From Streptomyces sp. NRRL F-5122 (GTDB taxonomy: Bacteria > Actinomycetota > Actinomycetes > Streptomycetales > Streptomycetaceae): a DNA stretch of 64,000 nt. Shown here piece by piece: positions 52,623 through 62,047 of the stretch. The DNA lies in contig NZ_LMWH01000278.1 in assembly GCF_001507435.1 (NCBI RefSeq), positions 196,342-260,341 on the forward strand, read 5' to 3'. Positions within the stretch are counted from its first letter, which is position 1. Each line of letters starts with the position of its first letter. The position numbers and the translations under genes are program-made. The notes under the pieces were generated by a model, which was not told the origin of the DNA, did not search any database, and was given only the letters and a program-made list of their open reading frames with translations.

Positions 52623-53153
52623 CTACTTCTCGGGGTGCAGGATGTTCTCCAACTGCTCGAATACATCCATGAGTCGGGGAGTGAAGTGGTCGGTTTCGCA
52701 GTCGCCCAGTTGTTGGCCGAGGTGTGGGCGTTCGCAGCCCTTCAGGTTCGCTTCCCGCCGGCCACCGGGATTGAAGAGACAGGCCAGCTTGGCGGCGCGA
52801 GAGGTGCGATTCACGAATCGATGGCGCACACCGCGCGCCACATGGACCAGGTCGCCGGCGAGGACCGTGAAAGCCGTGTCGCCCTGGATCAACTCAAGCT
52901 CCCCCTCGAGCAGGCAGAAGGCCTGGTCATGGTGGGGCTGGACGTGCGCAGCGGGTCCTTCACCCGGCAGTACACCCACCACCACGAATCCCAGGCACTC
53001 GTCCGCGTAGATGTCTCCAGGCATCCAACTCGCCGAGGTTCCGCCGGCGGAGATGCCATGCAGCGTCTGACGCGTACGACGGTCCTGTGACGCCGACAAC
53101 AAGACGTACACCTCTCTCGGAAATCGGTGGTTCGCTGAGCGGGAATCGCTCAT
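52623..53153 (-). CDS. Cupin-domain protein
   Basis: Protein of about 176 residues with a single cupin barrel: GEGPAAHVQPHHDQAFCLLE-GELELIQGD (motif 1, with His/His/Glu-type metal ligands) and FTVLAGDLVHVARGVRHRFV-N (motif 2 with the last His). The C-terminal tail TDHFTPRLMDVFEQLENILH is helical. The ligands suggest a metal-binding dioxygenase-like or sensor cupin; the substrate is unknown. ATG at 53153 gives 43 residues before the barrel, which look less typical; ATG at 53024 is the alternative. Confidence 0.65.
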   Translation of the reverse strand: MSDSRSANHRFPREVYVLLSASQDRRTRQTLHGISAGGTSASWMPGDIYADECLGFVVVGVLPGEGPAAHVQPHHDQAFCLLEGELELIQGDTAFTVLAGDLVHVARGVRHRFVNRTSRAAKLACLFNPGGRREANLKGCERPHLGQQLGDCETDHFTPRLMDVFEQLENILHPEK

Positions 53154-53523
53154 GCCCACAGTGGCTCGGCTCATTAGAAATCTGCGCGCGTGCACAGACG
53201 GAACCGAGGTAGGAGACAGCGATGACGGCCTCTCAAGCAAGGCCGAGAGCAGGCTGATCGGATCAACGAATCGGCCGCCGCTGCCCTACACTTGAGAAAC
53301 ATGCTCTTCGCATCGCCAGCATCACGTACTTGCTGAATCAATTAAATTCGCCGACTATTGTTCTGTCAAGCAGGCCGAATCATCGGGCTGCCGAATTTGA
53401 TTCTTCATGAACTTGGAAACGCAATTCATCCAGCGTCCGGCCAGATACATGCGAGATTCTCGATCGACTCGCCCATCGACTGCGCCAGGATTCTCAAGTT
53501 GCCATTGAGTTCCCCCAGGGTAG
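53154..53523. other. AT-richer intergenic island, 370 bases
   Basis: Around 53290-53420 the base composition is markedly lower in GC than the rest of the window (runs such as AATCAATTAAATTCGCC). No gene recognised. It may be foreign or a transfer scar. Confidence 0.4.
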
Positions 53524-53940
53524 TCATGAAGTCCCGTCAAAAGTCAGAAAGTCGGCAAGCCATGCCTCACGTACGGTCATCTGTCCGGGGCTCCGCAAAG
53601 GAGCGGCCACCTGTTGCAGGCCCATGTCGTGGGTACCTTGTACGGTGGCGCGCGCGACGAACGCGTCGAGGCGACTGTTGCGGCGGGTGGTGACGGCGGA
53701 GTCGGAGTGCTCCCGCCGATTCCGAACGTCTTGCGGGCGGACGTTGCCCAGCACTCCGCACAGGACGAGAAGAACTGCCGCAGAGACACGCCGCAGTGGT
53801 CTGCGTGTGATGGCGGCGCGGGGAGCCACCCCTGGAGCGAACAAGGTCATGCCTCCAACACGGATCGCATGGCCGAGATGGTTCATTGTCATCGGCATGC
53901 GTGAGGACTCCACCGTGAAACAAGCGCGTGAGCCTGCCAA
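53524..53940 (-). CDS. Hypothetical protein with one membrane segment (weak)
   Basis: Frame of 138 codons with one hydrophobic stretch, VSAAVLLVLCGVLGNV, preceded by basic residues, and a polar C-terminus. No family recognised and no strong ribosome site; starts at MPMTMNHLG or MTLFAPG are equally possible. It may not be a real gene. Confidence 0.25.
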   Translation of the reverse strand: MAGSRACFTVESSRMPMTMNHLGHAIRVGGMTLFAPGVAPRAAITRRPLRRVSAAVLLVLCGVLGNVRPQDVRNRREHSDSAVTTRRNSRLDAFVARATVQGTHDMGLQQVAAPLRSPGQMTVREAWLADFLTFDGTS

Positions 53941-53970
53941 TCACGTGCCCCTGACGGGACTGCTCGCGCG

Positions 53971-54012
53971 GCAGGGCACGGCAGGCAGGCAGGGCACGGC
54001 ACGGCACGGCAC
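53971..54012. repeat. Short tandem GGCAC/GGCAG repeat
   Basis: Simple repeat of CAGGGCACGG, CAGGCAGG and (CACGG)n units; probably replication slippage. Nothing suggests a functional array. Confidence 0.6.
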
Positions 54013-54516
54013 AAGTTGATCCCACACCAGCAGCCAACGCGTGGGATCACGATCCAGGACTGGATTGTTGGGCCCGCACATGGCCTTCGCGACCGGGGTT
54101 GGATGCCCGGCCGAGCGCCCAGGCCGACGAGCGCTCTGCTCAGGCAGTACCTGGCTCGCGCAATACATGGCATCGCGGAGCACATCCGTACCTGGTTCCG
54201 TGGCGACGAGCACGCCCTGCCCTCTTCGGGGAGGGCCGCGCCGTCAGCCGACCGGCACCGCGAGAGAACAGTGCCGCCACCCGGCATCGTTGAGTTCGGC
54301 GTGCAAAGCTGCACCGATCGGGCCGACGGTGCGATGCCTCTCGAAGCAGCGTTCAGTCGGCCACGGGCCCTCCCCACGGCGGTGGCGCCGGAGCCCTCGC
54401 CTGTATGTCATCGCCGCTTCATCGCAATCCCGCCAAGGGAGCGGAAGGAGGCAGGAGACGGCACGGTTGACGGCGAAGCGGCCGACCGTGGGTCGCCGGC
54501 GCCATGCAGACGTCTG
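54013..54516. other. Intergenic region, about 500 bases
   Basis: A plus-strand frame spans 54016-54588, but its translation has no motif and it overlaps the methyltransferase 3' end. I see no supported gene. Confidence 0.3.
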
Positions 54517-55377
54517 TCAGTGAAGTGGGACCCGGCCCAGGCCGATCCACATGGTGAAGGCGAACAAGAAGTCTCCCCGATCGACTGACCGGTACACCGA
54601 ATCGTAGAACCGGTCGAACAGTTCAGCAGAGAGGCGGCTTTGCGCAAATGTGCTATTGAAGAACGGGACGATGACGCCGGCGTCCGCAAGCGACGTAAAG
54701 CGAAGCGTCACCGGAAGGATGGTGGTGCTCCGCAACCCGCTTTTGACCATGCGGGAGCGGATCGCCCGCCCTGCCACCAGGTCGGTGTCCACGGGGAAGA
54801 AGTCGGCCACCACCTGCTCGAGGTGATCGAACCCGTCGCCTACGGAGGACGACCAGTCGGTGTCGATCACGCATACACGTCCGCCAGGTCGCGTCACCCG
54901 GGCCAGCTCCTTGAGCGCGATATCAGGATCCTGCACATGTTGCAGGACACGCTCGCAGCGCACACCGTCGAAGTGGTCGTCCGGGAAATCGAGCGCGGTG
55001 ATGTCCCCGACCGCGTAGTCGACCGGCCTACCGTCGTTCCGAGACCGTGCCGCGGCGATCACATGCTCGGACAGGTCGATCGCGGCAACCGATCCCCTCC
55101 CTCCGACACGCTCTCCCAACTGCCGTGCGACCTCTCCGACGCCGCAGCCGGCGTCAAGCAGTCGCTCACCTGCCGCGGGGGCGAACACCTCGAAGGCGGC
55201 TGCCCGAACCCGCTGCATTTCATGATGAGCGGCTACGGCATCAAGATAGGAAATGACCGTTTTCTGGAGCTCCGCGGACTCCGCATTGAGCTGCGCGAAC
55301 GGGTTGTCCGACGAACCGGCGCCACCACTCCGATGCGTGTCGTCGACGGCCCCGGCGTTCTGGTCCTGAATACTCAC
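54517..55377 (-). CDS. Class I SAM-dependent methyltransferase
   Basis: Cytosolic methyltransferase of 286 residues. Motif I is [15 protein letters not shown] (about residues 71-85), motif II the acidic AAIDLSEHV, then [20 protein letters not shown] and motif [33 protein letters not shown]. The C-terminal part ([20 protein letters not shown]) forms the substrate cap. The type is that of small-molecule methyltransferases (UbiE/Erm-like fold family Methyltransf_11/25); the acceptor is unknown. The gene stands alone, with large non-coding gaps on both sides. Confidence 0.82.
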   Translation of the reverse strand: MSIQDQNAGAVDDTHRSGGAGSSDNPFAQLNAESAELQKTVISYLDAVAAHHEMQRVRAAAFEVFAPAAGERLLDAGCGVGEVARQLGERVGGRGSVAAIDLSEHVIAAARSRNDGRPVDYAVGDITALDFPDDHFDGVRCERVLQHVQDPDIALKELARVTRPGGRVCVIDTDWSSSVGDGFDHLEQVVADFFPVDTDLVAGRAIRSRMVKSGLRSTTILPVTLRFTSLADAGVIVPFFNSTFAQSRLSAELFDRFYDSVYRSVDRGDFLFAFTMWIGLGRVPLH

Positions 55378-56147
55378 TCTGACCTCTGTACATGCGTAGC
55401 GGACTGTATTGACTGATTGCTGCCGGGCCGGCGGTGTTGTAGCGCCGGCCCAGCGCTCCGGAGTGCGTGCGACCGTCGCGGCACTGGACCCGAGCTCCTG
55501 GGGTGCTGCTTCCCCGGGGGATACCGCGATCCCGCAGCCGTTCGCCGAGGTGGGCCGGCCCCAGGCTGCGTGGTTTCATACCGCGGTCGCGGCACCCCTA
55601 CGTGCTTCGGTTTCCGTCGCGCACCGGAAAGGGACGCACATCACATCTACTCGTCCGATTGGAAGAAGTAGGTACGACGTGCTGTCGGCAGTAACGGGAG
55701 TCGCGTGCCTGAGCAAAACTACGTCTCGCGGCAGCGCTCCGATTCACGCAGTCGCTCGGGCCCGCTCCGACCACTGACCCGGCTTGTCAGCCGCGGAGTT
55801 GAGCCGGGAACGCGAGTGTCGGTGGATTGTGTCCAAGTCGCGATTCGCGCCTTTCGCATGCTCAAGTGCTCAGTGGTCGAAGGGGCGGTGGCAACGCCGA
55901 GGGGCATTGCCATCTGCACGGGATCACATGCAGACCCCGCTCAGGCGCACGCGGTGGCCTCACGAACGACGGATGCCGTACTGGAGGCCGACGCGGCACA
56001 GCCGCAGTCGGCCGGACACCCCCTGCAGCTTCCTTGTTGAGTCAAGCATTATTTACTTGTACCGTCAAATTCCTCTCTACGGAGACTGCCGTACCCGCAC
56101 CAGTCAACGCGCCCGGCGAACCGGTCGGGCACATCGGACCGAGGTCG
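55378..56147. other. Intergenic region, 770 bases
   Basis: Several open frames of 60-120 codons exist on both strands, none with a ribosome site, domain or consistent codon use. I find no gene, transposase motif or tRNA. This looks like decayed DNA. Confidence 0.4.
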
Positions 56148-56438
56148 TCACAGGCCGGCAGTTGACCGGTCCGGGCCCGCAAGCCCCTCCAGTCGACCTT
56201 CATGCGACGGTCGACCTGTCGAGCAATGGAATCTGACGTCGCCGAAAGCACGGGTCCCGCATGAGACTTCGTACTCCGGATCGCGCAGCGAAGTACACGT
56301 GGTCCCGACACCTACGGTGGGAGGAACCTGACGGCCACCCGAACCTCCGAGATGATTCGCTTCGCCGACCCGGAGGAGGGTTGCCACTGCAAGCGCCGCG
56401 GCAACGGCGCCGATCGCTGTCCAGCGGTTCGATGCCAC
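56148..56438 (-). CDS. Small putative membrane protein
   Basis: Frame of 96 codons from GTG 56438, which has GGGGGAATGAG upstream. N-terminal membrane helix WTAIGAVAAALAVATLLRVG is followed by a polar Gly/Ser/Thr tail with three Cys. No domain known. The ribosome site and hydrophobic helix are the only support. Confidence 0.35.
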   Translation of the reverse strand: MASNRWTAIGAVAAALAVATLLRVGEANHLGGSGGRQVPPTVGVGTTCTSLRDPEYEVSCGTRAFGDVRFHCSTGRPSHEGRLEGLAGPDRSTAGL

Positions 56439-56771
56439 CTCATTCCCCCAGCGATGCTTGACCTCGAAACAAGCCCATCGTCGGCCTGGCCGTACATCGC
56501 CTCGGAGATGGGAAGGCACCGGCCGACCGGCTCAACGGCTGGTGCTGCTGAGATTCGTCTCCCGGCCTCGAATGACAAGGCGGCATCATCAGGTGGTCTT
56601 CGTCCTCATTCGCTAGCCTGCCGCGGTCGATCCCCTGCGTGCAGAGGTGAGGGAGCGAAGGAAGCAAGTCCCCTCAGTGGCGGGCCCGCCCTCAATCCCG
56701 CCACATGCGACGAGCAGTCGCGCCCCTTCAGCTGCCACACCTTTTCGGCGGGGCGTTTGGTTCACGCCTCT
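56439..56771. other. Intergenic region, 333 bases
   Basis: No gene or regulatory motif recognised. Confidence 0.35.
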
Positions 56772-57740
56772 TCAGTCACGGCCCGGTTGCCGGACCGAGC
56801 GAGCGGATCGGACCCGATCAACGAGGTCGGCGACAGCCTTGTCCCACTCGGGATACGCGAACGTGAAGCCGGCCGTGTGCAATCGACCCGGTACCACTCG
56901 GCGGCTCTTGAGCAACAACTCCGTGTCCGAGCGCAGCGCGAACGCCCCGAGCTCCGCCATCCAGCGTGTTGCCGGCAACCCGACGGGAACGCCCCAGGCA
57001 GCACGAAGCGCCCTCATGAGATCTCGTTGGGGAAGAGGCCCGGGCGACGCCAGGTTGACCGGCCCTTCGAGATCCTCCCGGGCGATCAGGAACTCCACCG
57101 CGCCCACGAAGTCCTCTTCATGGATCCAGGACACGTACTGCGCGCCGCCCGCAACCGGTCCGCCCAGCCCCAGTCGCGCCAGCTTCAGCAGTACGTCGAA
57201 GACCCCGCCGCGATCGGGGCTCATGACCATCGCCGCGCGCAGCGCGACCTTTCGTGTCGCCGGCGTCCACGACTCGGCCTGCGCCTGCTCCCAGTTCTTG
57301 GCGATCTCGACGCTGTAGGCCCAGTAGTCGGGCACCCCGGCTTCCGAACCGCCGATCACCCCCGTCGCCTCGTCGTGTGCGGCGTCGAAGCGATGGGCGT
57401 AGATCGTCGCGGTGCTCATCTGCAGCCAGAGGCGTGGTGGTCGCATGGCTGCGGCGATCGCCTTGCCGATCACCCGTGTCGAGTCCACTCGGGAATCCAT
57501 CATGGCCCGCAGGTTCTCGTCGGTATAACGGCAGGACACGCTGCGCCCGGCGAGGTTGATCACGACGTCGGCGCCTTCGATCATGTCGGCCCAGGGGCCG
57601 AGGGTCACCCCGTCCCAGGCGATGTCACGCTCGCGTTCCGGATGCCTGGTCAGCACGGCGACCTCGTGGCCTGCCGAGGTCAGCGCACGGTCCAGGATCG
57701 TGCCTACCTGTCCGGTACCGCCGGGCAGCACTACCTTCAT
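56772..57740 (-). CDS. TIGR01777-type NAD-dependent epimerase (SDR39U1-like, DUF1731)
   Basis: Extended SDR of 322 residues. Nucleotide motif LPGGTGQVGTIL at the N-terminus, then NLAGRSVSCRYTDENLRAMM-DSRVDSTRVIG, the signature of TIGR01777 proteins. WLQMSTATIYAHRFD takes the place of the catalytic Ser region; a YSVEIAKNWEQ replaces the usual Y-x-x-x-K Tyr/Lys arrangement. The C-terminal DUF1731-like domain (MRALRAAWGVPVGLPATRWM, LRSDTELLLKSRRVVPGRLH) is complete. The reaction is unknown for the family. The ATG lies 42 bases downstream of a perfect 16-bp palindrome, so it is probably repressed by a TetR-type protein encoded elsewhere. Confidence 0.85.
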   Translation of the reverse strand: MKVVLPGGTGQVGTILDRALTSAGHEVAVLTRHPERERDIAWDGVTLGPWADMIEGADVVINLAGRSVSCRYTDENLRAMMDSRVDSTRVIGKAIAAAMRPPRLWLQMSTATIYAHRFDAAHDEATGVIGGSEAGVPDYWAYSVEIAKNWEQAQAESWTPATRKVALRAAMVMSPDRGGVFDVLLKLARLGLGGPVAGGAQYVSWIHEEDFVGAVEFLIAREDLEGPVNLASPGPLPQRDLMRALRAAWGVPVGLPATRWMAELGAFALRSDTELLLKSRRVVPGRLHTAGFTFAYPEWDKAVADLVDRVRSARSVRQPGRD

Positions 57741-57782
57741 CGAGCCCCCTCAACTTCGGTGGACACAAGAGTAGACCTTGGA

Positions 57783-57798
57783 TTTGAACGCGTTCAAA
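57783..57798. promoter_or_regulatory. Perfect 16-bp palindrome upstream of the epimerase gene
   Basis: TTTGAACG-CGTTCAAA, with no mismatch, 42 bases outside the ATG at 57740. No TetR gene lies next to it. Confidence 0.6.
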
Positions 57799-58061
57799 CG
57801 GGGCCCGGCAACACCCGTACAAGGGTCGCGGACTGCCCTCGCGGAGGTGAGGTCACCGCCACGGACGCCGGACCGGGCACCTGACCGCCGGGGCCCCGGC
57901 CGGCCGCCCCGTCACCGGGCTCTCACGACCTGGGACCGCGAGTCCGCCCGTTGTCCCGACTGCCCAAGCACGCCTCACGACGATGGGGAACCACCACCCT
58001 CGACAGGTCGTGTCCTGATACGGGACGGAAGCGAAACCACGCCGGGCCGAATGGGGGGCTC

Positions 58062-58763
58062 ATGCAGATCATCGAGGTGACGGGTTATGCCGTCCGGTCC
58101 GCAGTGATCACCATGAGACGCAAGGGGACGCCGCTGGAGTTCGTGATCTTTCCGATGCTGCACGTGGCCTCACCGACGTTCTACTCCCAGGTGCGCCTCA
58201 GGCTTAGGGACTGTGACCTCATAGTGCTCGAGGGAATCCGTGGACGGTCGGTCGGAGTGAGCGCACTCACGCTCGCCTACCGCTTCGCTCCGCGGCGGAA
58301 GCGCAATGGCCTGCAGGAGCAACACGAGGGCCTGTTACTCCCTGAGGGCGTGCCGATCCTCAACCCGGATGTGACCGCCGCCGAGGCGATCGAGGACCTC
58401 AAGACGCTGCCTCGCTGGATGTATCTGCTGCTCATGGTCGTGGCCCCCGTGATGGGCCTGGTGTTCGCGCTGCGTGGGCCGCGCGCCTTCCTCGACGAGG
58501 ACATGGAGGTCGAGGATCTGCCGTCGACACTGCGCGCGGAGATGATGGCCGACGATCCGGTGGAGCGGGCGATGATCGGTCGGCGCGACCAGCGGTTGCT
58601 CGCCGCGCTCGGCGAGATCTACGCGGAGCGCGGCGAGGAGCGGATCCGAGTGGCCATCGTGTACGGCGCCGGCCACGTCCCGGCAATCGTGACGGGGCTG
58701 AGGGATCGTTATGGTTACCGGCCGCGGGAGGCGGAATGGCTCACCGTCCTGATCCCGGCTTAG
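58062..58763 (+). CDS. TraB/PrgY-like superfamily protein with one membrane segment
   Basis: Protein of 233 residues. The start contains FVIFPMLHVASPTFYSQVRL-RLRDCDLIVLEGIRG, like the GTAHVS...V...I....D-x-V-x-x-E-L-x-x-R pattern of the TraB/ChaN superfamily of metal-dependent hydrolase-like folds. A central hydrophobic segment WMYLLLMVVAPVMGLVFALR is followed by a helix and a closing strand-turn VAIVYGAGHVPAIVTGLRDR-YGY, where the conserved GxxH pair appears as GAGH. Function in bacteria is unknown. ATG at 58062 has a GGGGGG stretch five bases upstream. Confidence 0.55.
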   Translation: MQIIEVTGYAVRSAVITMRRKGTPLEFVIFPMLHVASPTFYSQVRLRLRDCDLIVLEGIRGRSVGVSALTLAYRFAPRRKRNGLQEQHEGLLLPEGVPILNPDVTAAEAIEDLKTLPRWMYLLLMVVAPVMGLVFALRGPRAFLDEDMEVEDLPSTLRAEMMADDPVERAMIGRRDQRLLAALGEIYAERGEERIRVAIVYGAGHVPAIVTGLRDRYGYRPREAEWLTVLIPA

Positions 58764-59069
58764 GGTGCACACCGGGAGTGGATCTTGCACGTAGGGCCGC
58801 TCAACAGCGGTCGCCTGTGACCACGACCCGATGCTGTTTCGCTCCGCCCTCACCGTCGTGTGCTTCCCGTTCACTTCGGAGGTCCCGTCAGGCGATCGTG
58901 CTGTTCTGGCCCTCCGCCGCATTCACTGGGAGGTGCCGGCCCGGGACTACGCGCTCCGACTACGCGTATCTAACACAGCCGCTCTCAGTTGGCTGCGACG
59001 AGAAGCCGACGCAAGGGTGTGGTCACACGCCCGTCACACCGTCCGACACCGTGCCCCTACAGTTGGTCC
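58764..59069. other. Intergenic region, 306 bases
   Basis: No gene recognised. Confidence 0.35.
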
Positions 59070-59837
59070 ATGGCGCACATGAATGACTCACGCAGGTCGA
59101 TCGCAGACGCCTACGTCGCCGTGTTCGAGGGGTTGTCGACAGCCGGCGGCCGCACGAGAAGAAGTCCGCAGGGTGCCGTTCTGTCGATCTCCGGGGCCCC
59201 GGTCGCAGCGCTCAATGCGATCATCAGCCCCAGGCTGGAACCAGATGCGGACGACATAGCCGCATTGGCCGCCTCCGAGGCACCGTGGGACGTTCCTTGG
59301 AGCATTCATGTGCGCGGGATACCGGGGCCGCTGATCACCGAAGTGGCTGGGCGTAACGGGCTGACCCAGTTCAACACGGAGCCCCTCATGGTCAGGCGCC
59401 CCGGCCAGGGACCTCCGCCGCATTCGAGCGTCGGCCCGCTTCGCGTGCGGCCTGTGCCGTCCGATGAACTCGATCTCTACGCCCGAACGGTGGCCGAAGG
59501 CTTCGCAGCGCCGCACGAGACGTTCCAGGTGTTCAACAACCCGTCCTTCGCCAAGCTCGTCGGGGTGACCTTCTACCTGGCGGAAGTGGACGGCGTTCCG
59601 GTGGGGACGGGCATGACCTCCGTCTCCGGTGATCTGCTGGGCATCTTCAACGTCAGCACGCTCCCGCACTACCGACGGCGCGGCTATGGGCGGGCTGTGA
59701 CCGTCGAGTTGGTGCGCGCGGGTTATGCCGCTGGTGCGACAACGGCCTACCTCTACGCCAGCAAGATGGGTGAGCCCGTGTACGAGTCGGTGGGTTTCGG
59801 CACCGAGGAGTACATGACCGTGATCACAGCTCCATGA
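59070..59837 (+). CDS. GNAT family N-acetyltransferase, two-domain
   Basis: Protein of 255 residues. An N-terminal half with degenerate GNAT fold (SIHVRGIPGPLITEVAGRNG) precedes a C-terminal catalytic GNAT domain: TFYLAEVDGVPVGTGM, GIFNVSTLPHYRRRGYGRAV (acetyl-CoA loop RRRGYG), AYLYASKMGEPVYESVGFG. It is the full-length version of the partial gene at the start of the window. The start is ATG 59070 or 59079; neither has a good ribosome site. The substrate is unknown. Confidence 0.78.
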   Translation: MAHMNDSRRSIADAYVAVFEGLSTAGGRTRRSPQGAVLSISGAPVAALNAIISPRLEPDADDIAALAASEAPWDVPWSIHVRGIPGPLITEVAGRNGLTQFNTEPLMVRRPGQGPPPHSSVGPLRVRPVPSDELDLYARTVAEGFAAPHETFQVFNNPSFAKLVGVTFYLAEVDGVPVGTGMTSVSGDLLGIFNVSTLPHYRRRGYGRAVTVELVRAGYAAGATTAYLYASKMGEPVYESVGFGTEEYMTVITAP

Positions 59838-60175
59838 CGGCTGGGGCAGCATCGATGCCCACGGCCTCCTCGTGGGCGGAAAGTCGGCCATCGCCTTCCA
59901 GGTGGCGTTAACGGCCAGGACCCGGCCACGGCGGTACGCCGGGGGGAGCCGGCATCCGTTCTCGTGCGCCCAGCCGACCTTCCGGCCGGCTCACCGGCAC
60001 AGACCGGGCCGCCGAGGACAGGACCCGGGCCGCGCAGTAGTCCATGACCGCTCGCCGGATCGCCCACTGCCTTCCGAACCTTCCGGCAGCGGCGAGCGGC
60101 CGACCATGGCACAGGGAACACCCCGGCCGCCTCGCCGCGTTCAGGTACGGGCCGAAGCCGCGCCCGACGGAGGGG
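59838..60175. other. Intergenic region, 338 bases
   Basis: No gene recognised. Confidence 0.35.
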
Positions 60176-60607
60176 TCATTGTGTTCCTTCGCACCGTCCG
60201 CTGTACGGCTCCTGCGCGTGGTGGGCCTGTTCGGCGTGTCTGCGGATCGCGGCCTCGATCCGCCTGCGCCGCTTCACGTTCCGTAGTACGGCGTGCTCGC
60301 TGATCCCTTGGCTGATCTCTTCTCGTGGGCTCTCGCCGATGCGCATGACGAACGGTTCGAGGTCGTCGCGGACCAGGTCCTCGATGTGCGCCCAGCCGCA
60401 CCGCAGCACACAGGGGAAGGCCAGGAAGCGCCACCACCAGAGATGGCCCCACGGGTAGACGTGCTCGGGCGGCGGGATGATCGACGGCTCGGGCGGATAC
60501 GCGGCCGCGGCTGCCCGCTGGGCCTCCTCGATCTCCGCCAGCACCTCGGCCGGGCTGCGGCGCAGGAGAGCGGGAAGGGCAGCGTCTAGCTCCTGGAGGT
60601 CAGGCAC
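60176..60607 (-). CDS. Hypothetical protein
   Basis: Protein of 143 residues from GTG 60607, preceded by GAGGAG. N-terminal helix LQELDAALPALLRRSPAEVL-AEIEEAQRAAAA, then an aromatic stretch YPWGHLWWWRFLAFPCVLRC-GWAHIEDLV, then a basic helix RNVKRRRRIEAAIRRHAEQA. The Trp-rich part may contact membranes. No known domain. The good ribosome site and coherent amphipathic helices support a real gene. Confidence 0.55.
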   Translation of the reverse strand: MPDLQELDAALPALLRRSPAEVLAEIEEAQRAAAAAYPPEPSIIPPPEHVYPWGHLWWWRFLAFPCVLRCGWAHIEDLVRDDLEPFVMRIGESPREEISQGISEHAVLRNVKRRRRIEAAIRRHAEQAHHAQEPYSGRCEGTQ

Positions 60608-60985
60608 AGTGCTCCTCAACAGGGGTGGGCCCCGCTGTCGGGGAAGCAGCAGGGCCTGACGGGAGTGTGGCAGGCACACCCTAGGCGGGGGTGCGGCCTC
60701 CGGCATTCCGCGCATCGCGACACAAGTGAAGATTCGCGCACATGTCCTGCGGACGGCGCATGCCTTGGCCCCCTCGCATCCGCCTCGAGCACCCCGAACG
60801 GAGTGGTGGTGAGCCGGATCGGGTCGCCGTCGCCGTGCTGCGGAGTCCATGCGCCGCGGCTCGGGCGGCGACGGCCCGATCTCCGTTCGGATCAGGCAGA
60901 GGTTGGGCGGAGTGACCGCGGCGTCGGCGGTCGGCCTGGGAAGTTGCTCGGGCGGCCTTGATGACCTGCGCGTACGCTGTTCGCC
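60608..60985. other. Intergenic region, 378 bases
   Basis: Divergent space between the gene at 60176 and the GlxA-type regulator. No operator or gene recognised. Confidence 0.35.
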
Positions 60986-61942
60986 GTGTCACACCGCCGC
61001 CTGCATCGTGTCGCCGTCCTTGTACTCGAGGGTGCGAAGCCGCTTGATGTCGGCATTCCCGCACAGGTGTTCACGACCCGGGCCAGCATGCCGTACGAGG
61101 TCCGGGTGTGCGGCGCCGCTCCCGGCCTTGTCACCGGCGGCGACGGCCTGTCGTATCACGTCGACGACGGTCTGGAGGCGCTCGAATGGGCCGAGACCGT
61201 CTTCATCCCGGGTTACCGGTTCCCGGACCGCGACGACCCACCACAGGCCGCCGTCGACGCCCTGATCGCCGCCCACGGTCGGGGCACGAGGCTCGCGGCC
61301 ATCTCGACGGGCGCGTTCGCGCTCGCGGCGACCGGCCTGCTCGACGGCAAGCGCGCGACAACACACTGGCACTACACACGAGCGCTTGCGGCGAAGCATC
61401 CGCTCGTCAAGGTCGACGAGAACGTCCTCTTCGTCGACGAGGGAGACGTGCTGACGTCGGCGGGCGCCGCCTCGGGCATCGACTTGTGCCTGCACATCCT
61501 GCGCCGTGACCTCGGGGTGGCCGCGTCGAACCATGCGGCCCGGCGTCTGGTCGCGGCGCCCTACCGCAGCGGTGGTCAGGCGCAGTATGTGCCGCGCAGT
61601 GTTCCCGAGCCGCTCGGCGAGCGGTTCGCCTCGACCCGCGAATGGGCACTTCAACGGCTCGACGAGCCGCTCAGCCTCGAGGCGCTCGCCCGGCATGCGG
61701 CGGTGTCGCCGCGCACGTTCTCACGACGTTTCCACGAGGACACGGGGTACACACCCATGCAGTGGGTCATGCGTGCCCGGATCGATGTGGCCCGGGAGTT
61801 GCTCGAGCGTTCGCAGCGCAGTGTCGAGCAGATCGCCGCCGACGTCGGTCTCGGAACCGGCGCGAACATGCGGCTGCACTTCCAGCGCATTCTCGGCACC
61901 ACGCCGAGCGAGTACCGGCGGACATTCACCCAGGGTGAGTAG
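60986..61942 (+). CDS. GlxA-type AraC-family regulator with DJ-1/PfpI domain
   Basis: Transcription factor of 318 residues. The N-terminal DJ-1/PfpI domain (about 6-175) shows VAVLVLEGAKPLDVGIPAQV, the elbow AAISTGAFALAATGLLDGKR-ATTHW with Ser/Thr in place of the PfpI Cys, and TSAGAASGIDLCLHILRR. The C-terminal AraC domain has two helix-turn-helix motifs, LSLEALARHAAVSPRTFSRR-FHEDTGYTP and RSVEQIAADVGLGTGANMRL-HFQRILGTTPSEYRR. The missing Cys means sensing rather than catalysis. GTG start at 60986. It is co-directional with GAPDH 105 bases later, so it may control it. Confidence 0.87.
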   Translation: MSHRRLHRVAVLVLEGAKPLDVGIPAQVFTTRASMPYEVRVCGAAPGLVTGGDGLSYHVDDGLEALEWAETVFIPGYRFPDRDDPPQAAVDALIAAHGRGTRLAAISTGAFALAATGLLDGKRATTHWHYTRALAAKHPLVKVDENVLFVDEGDVLTSAGAASGIDLCLHILRRDLGVAASNHAARRLVAAPYRSGGQAQYVPRSVPEPLGERFASTREWALQRLDEPLSLEALARHAAVSPRTFSRRFHEDTGYTPMQWVMRARIDVARELLERSQRSVEQIAADVGLGTGANMRLHFQRILGTTPSEYRRTFTQGE

Positions 61943-62047
61943 CCCGTCGCTCCGGTGGCGCGATCCTTGCGAACCATGGCGCTCACGCCGCTGCCACGGC
62001 CGGACGCCGACCGCGAGCCTGGTGTCGAACCGAAGGGACACCAGACC

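Noticed and set aside
53971..54012. Short GGCAC repeats as a CRISPR or attachment site
   Set aside because: Simple slippage repeat without spacers, integrase or tRNA nearby.
54016..54588. A 190-codon plus-strand gene
   Set aside because: No motif or ribosome site, and it overlaps the methyltransferase end on the other strand.
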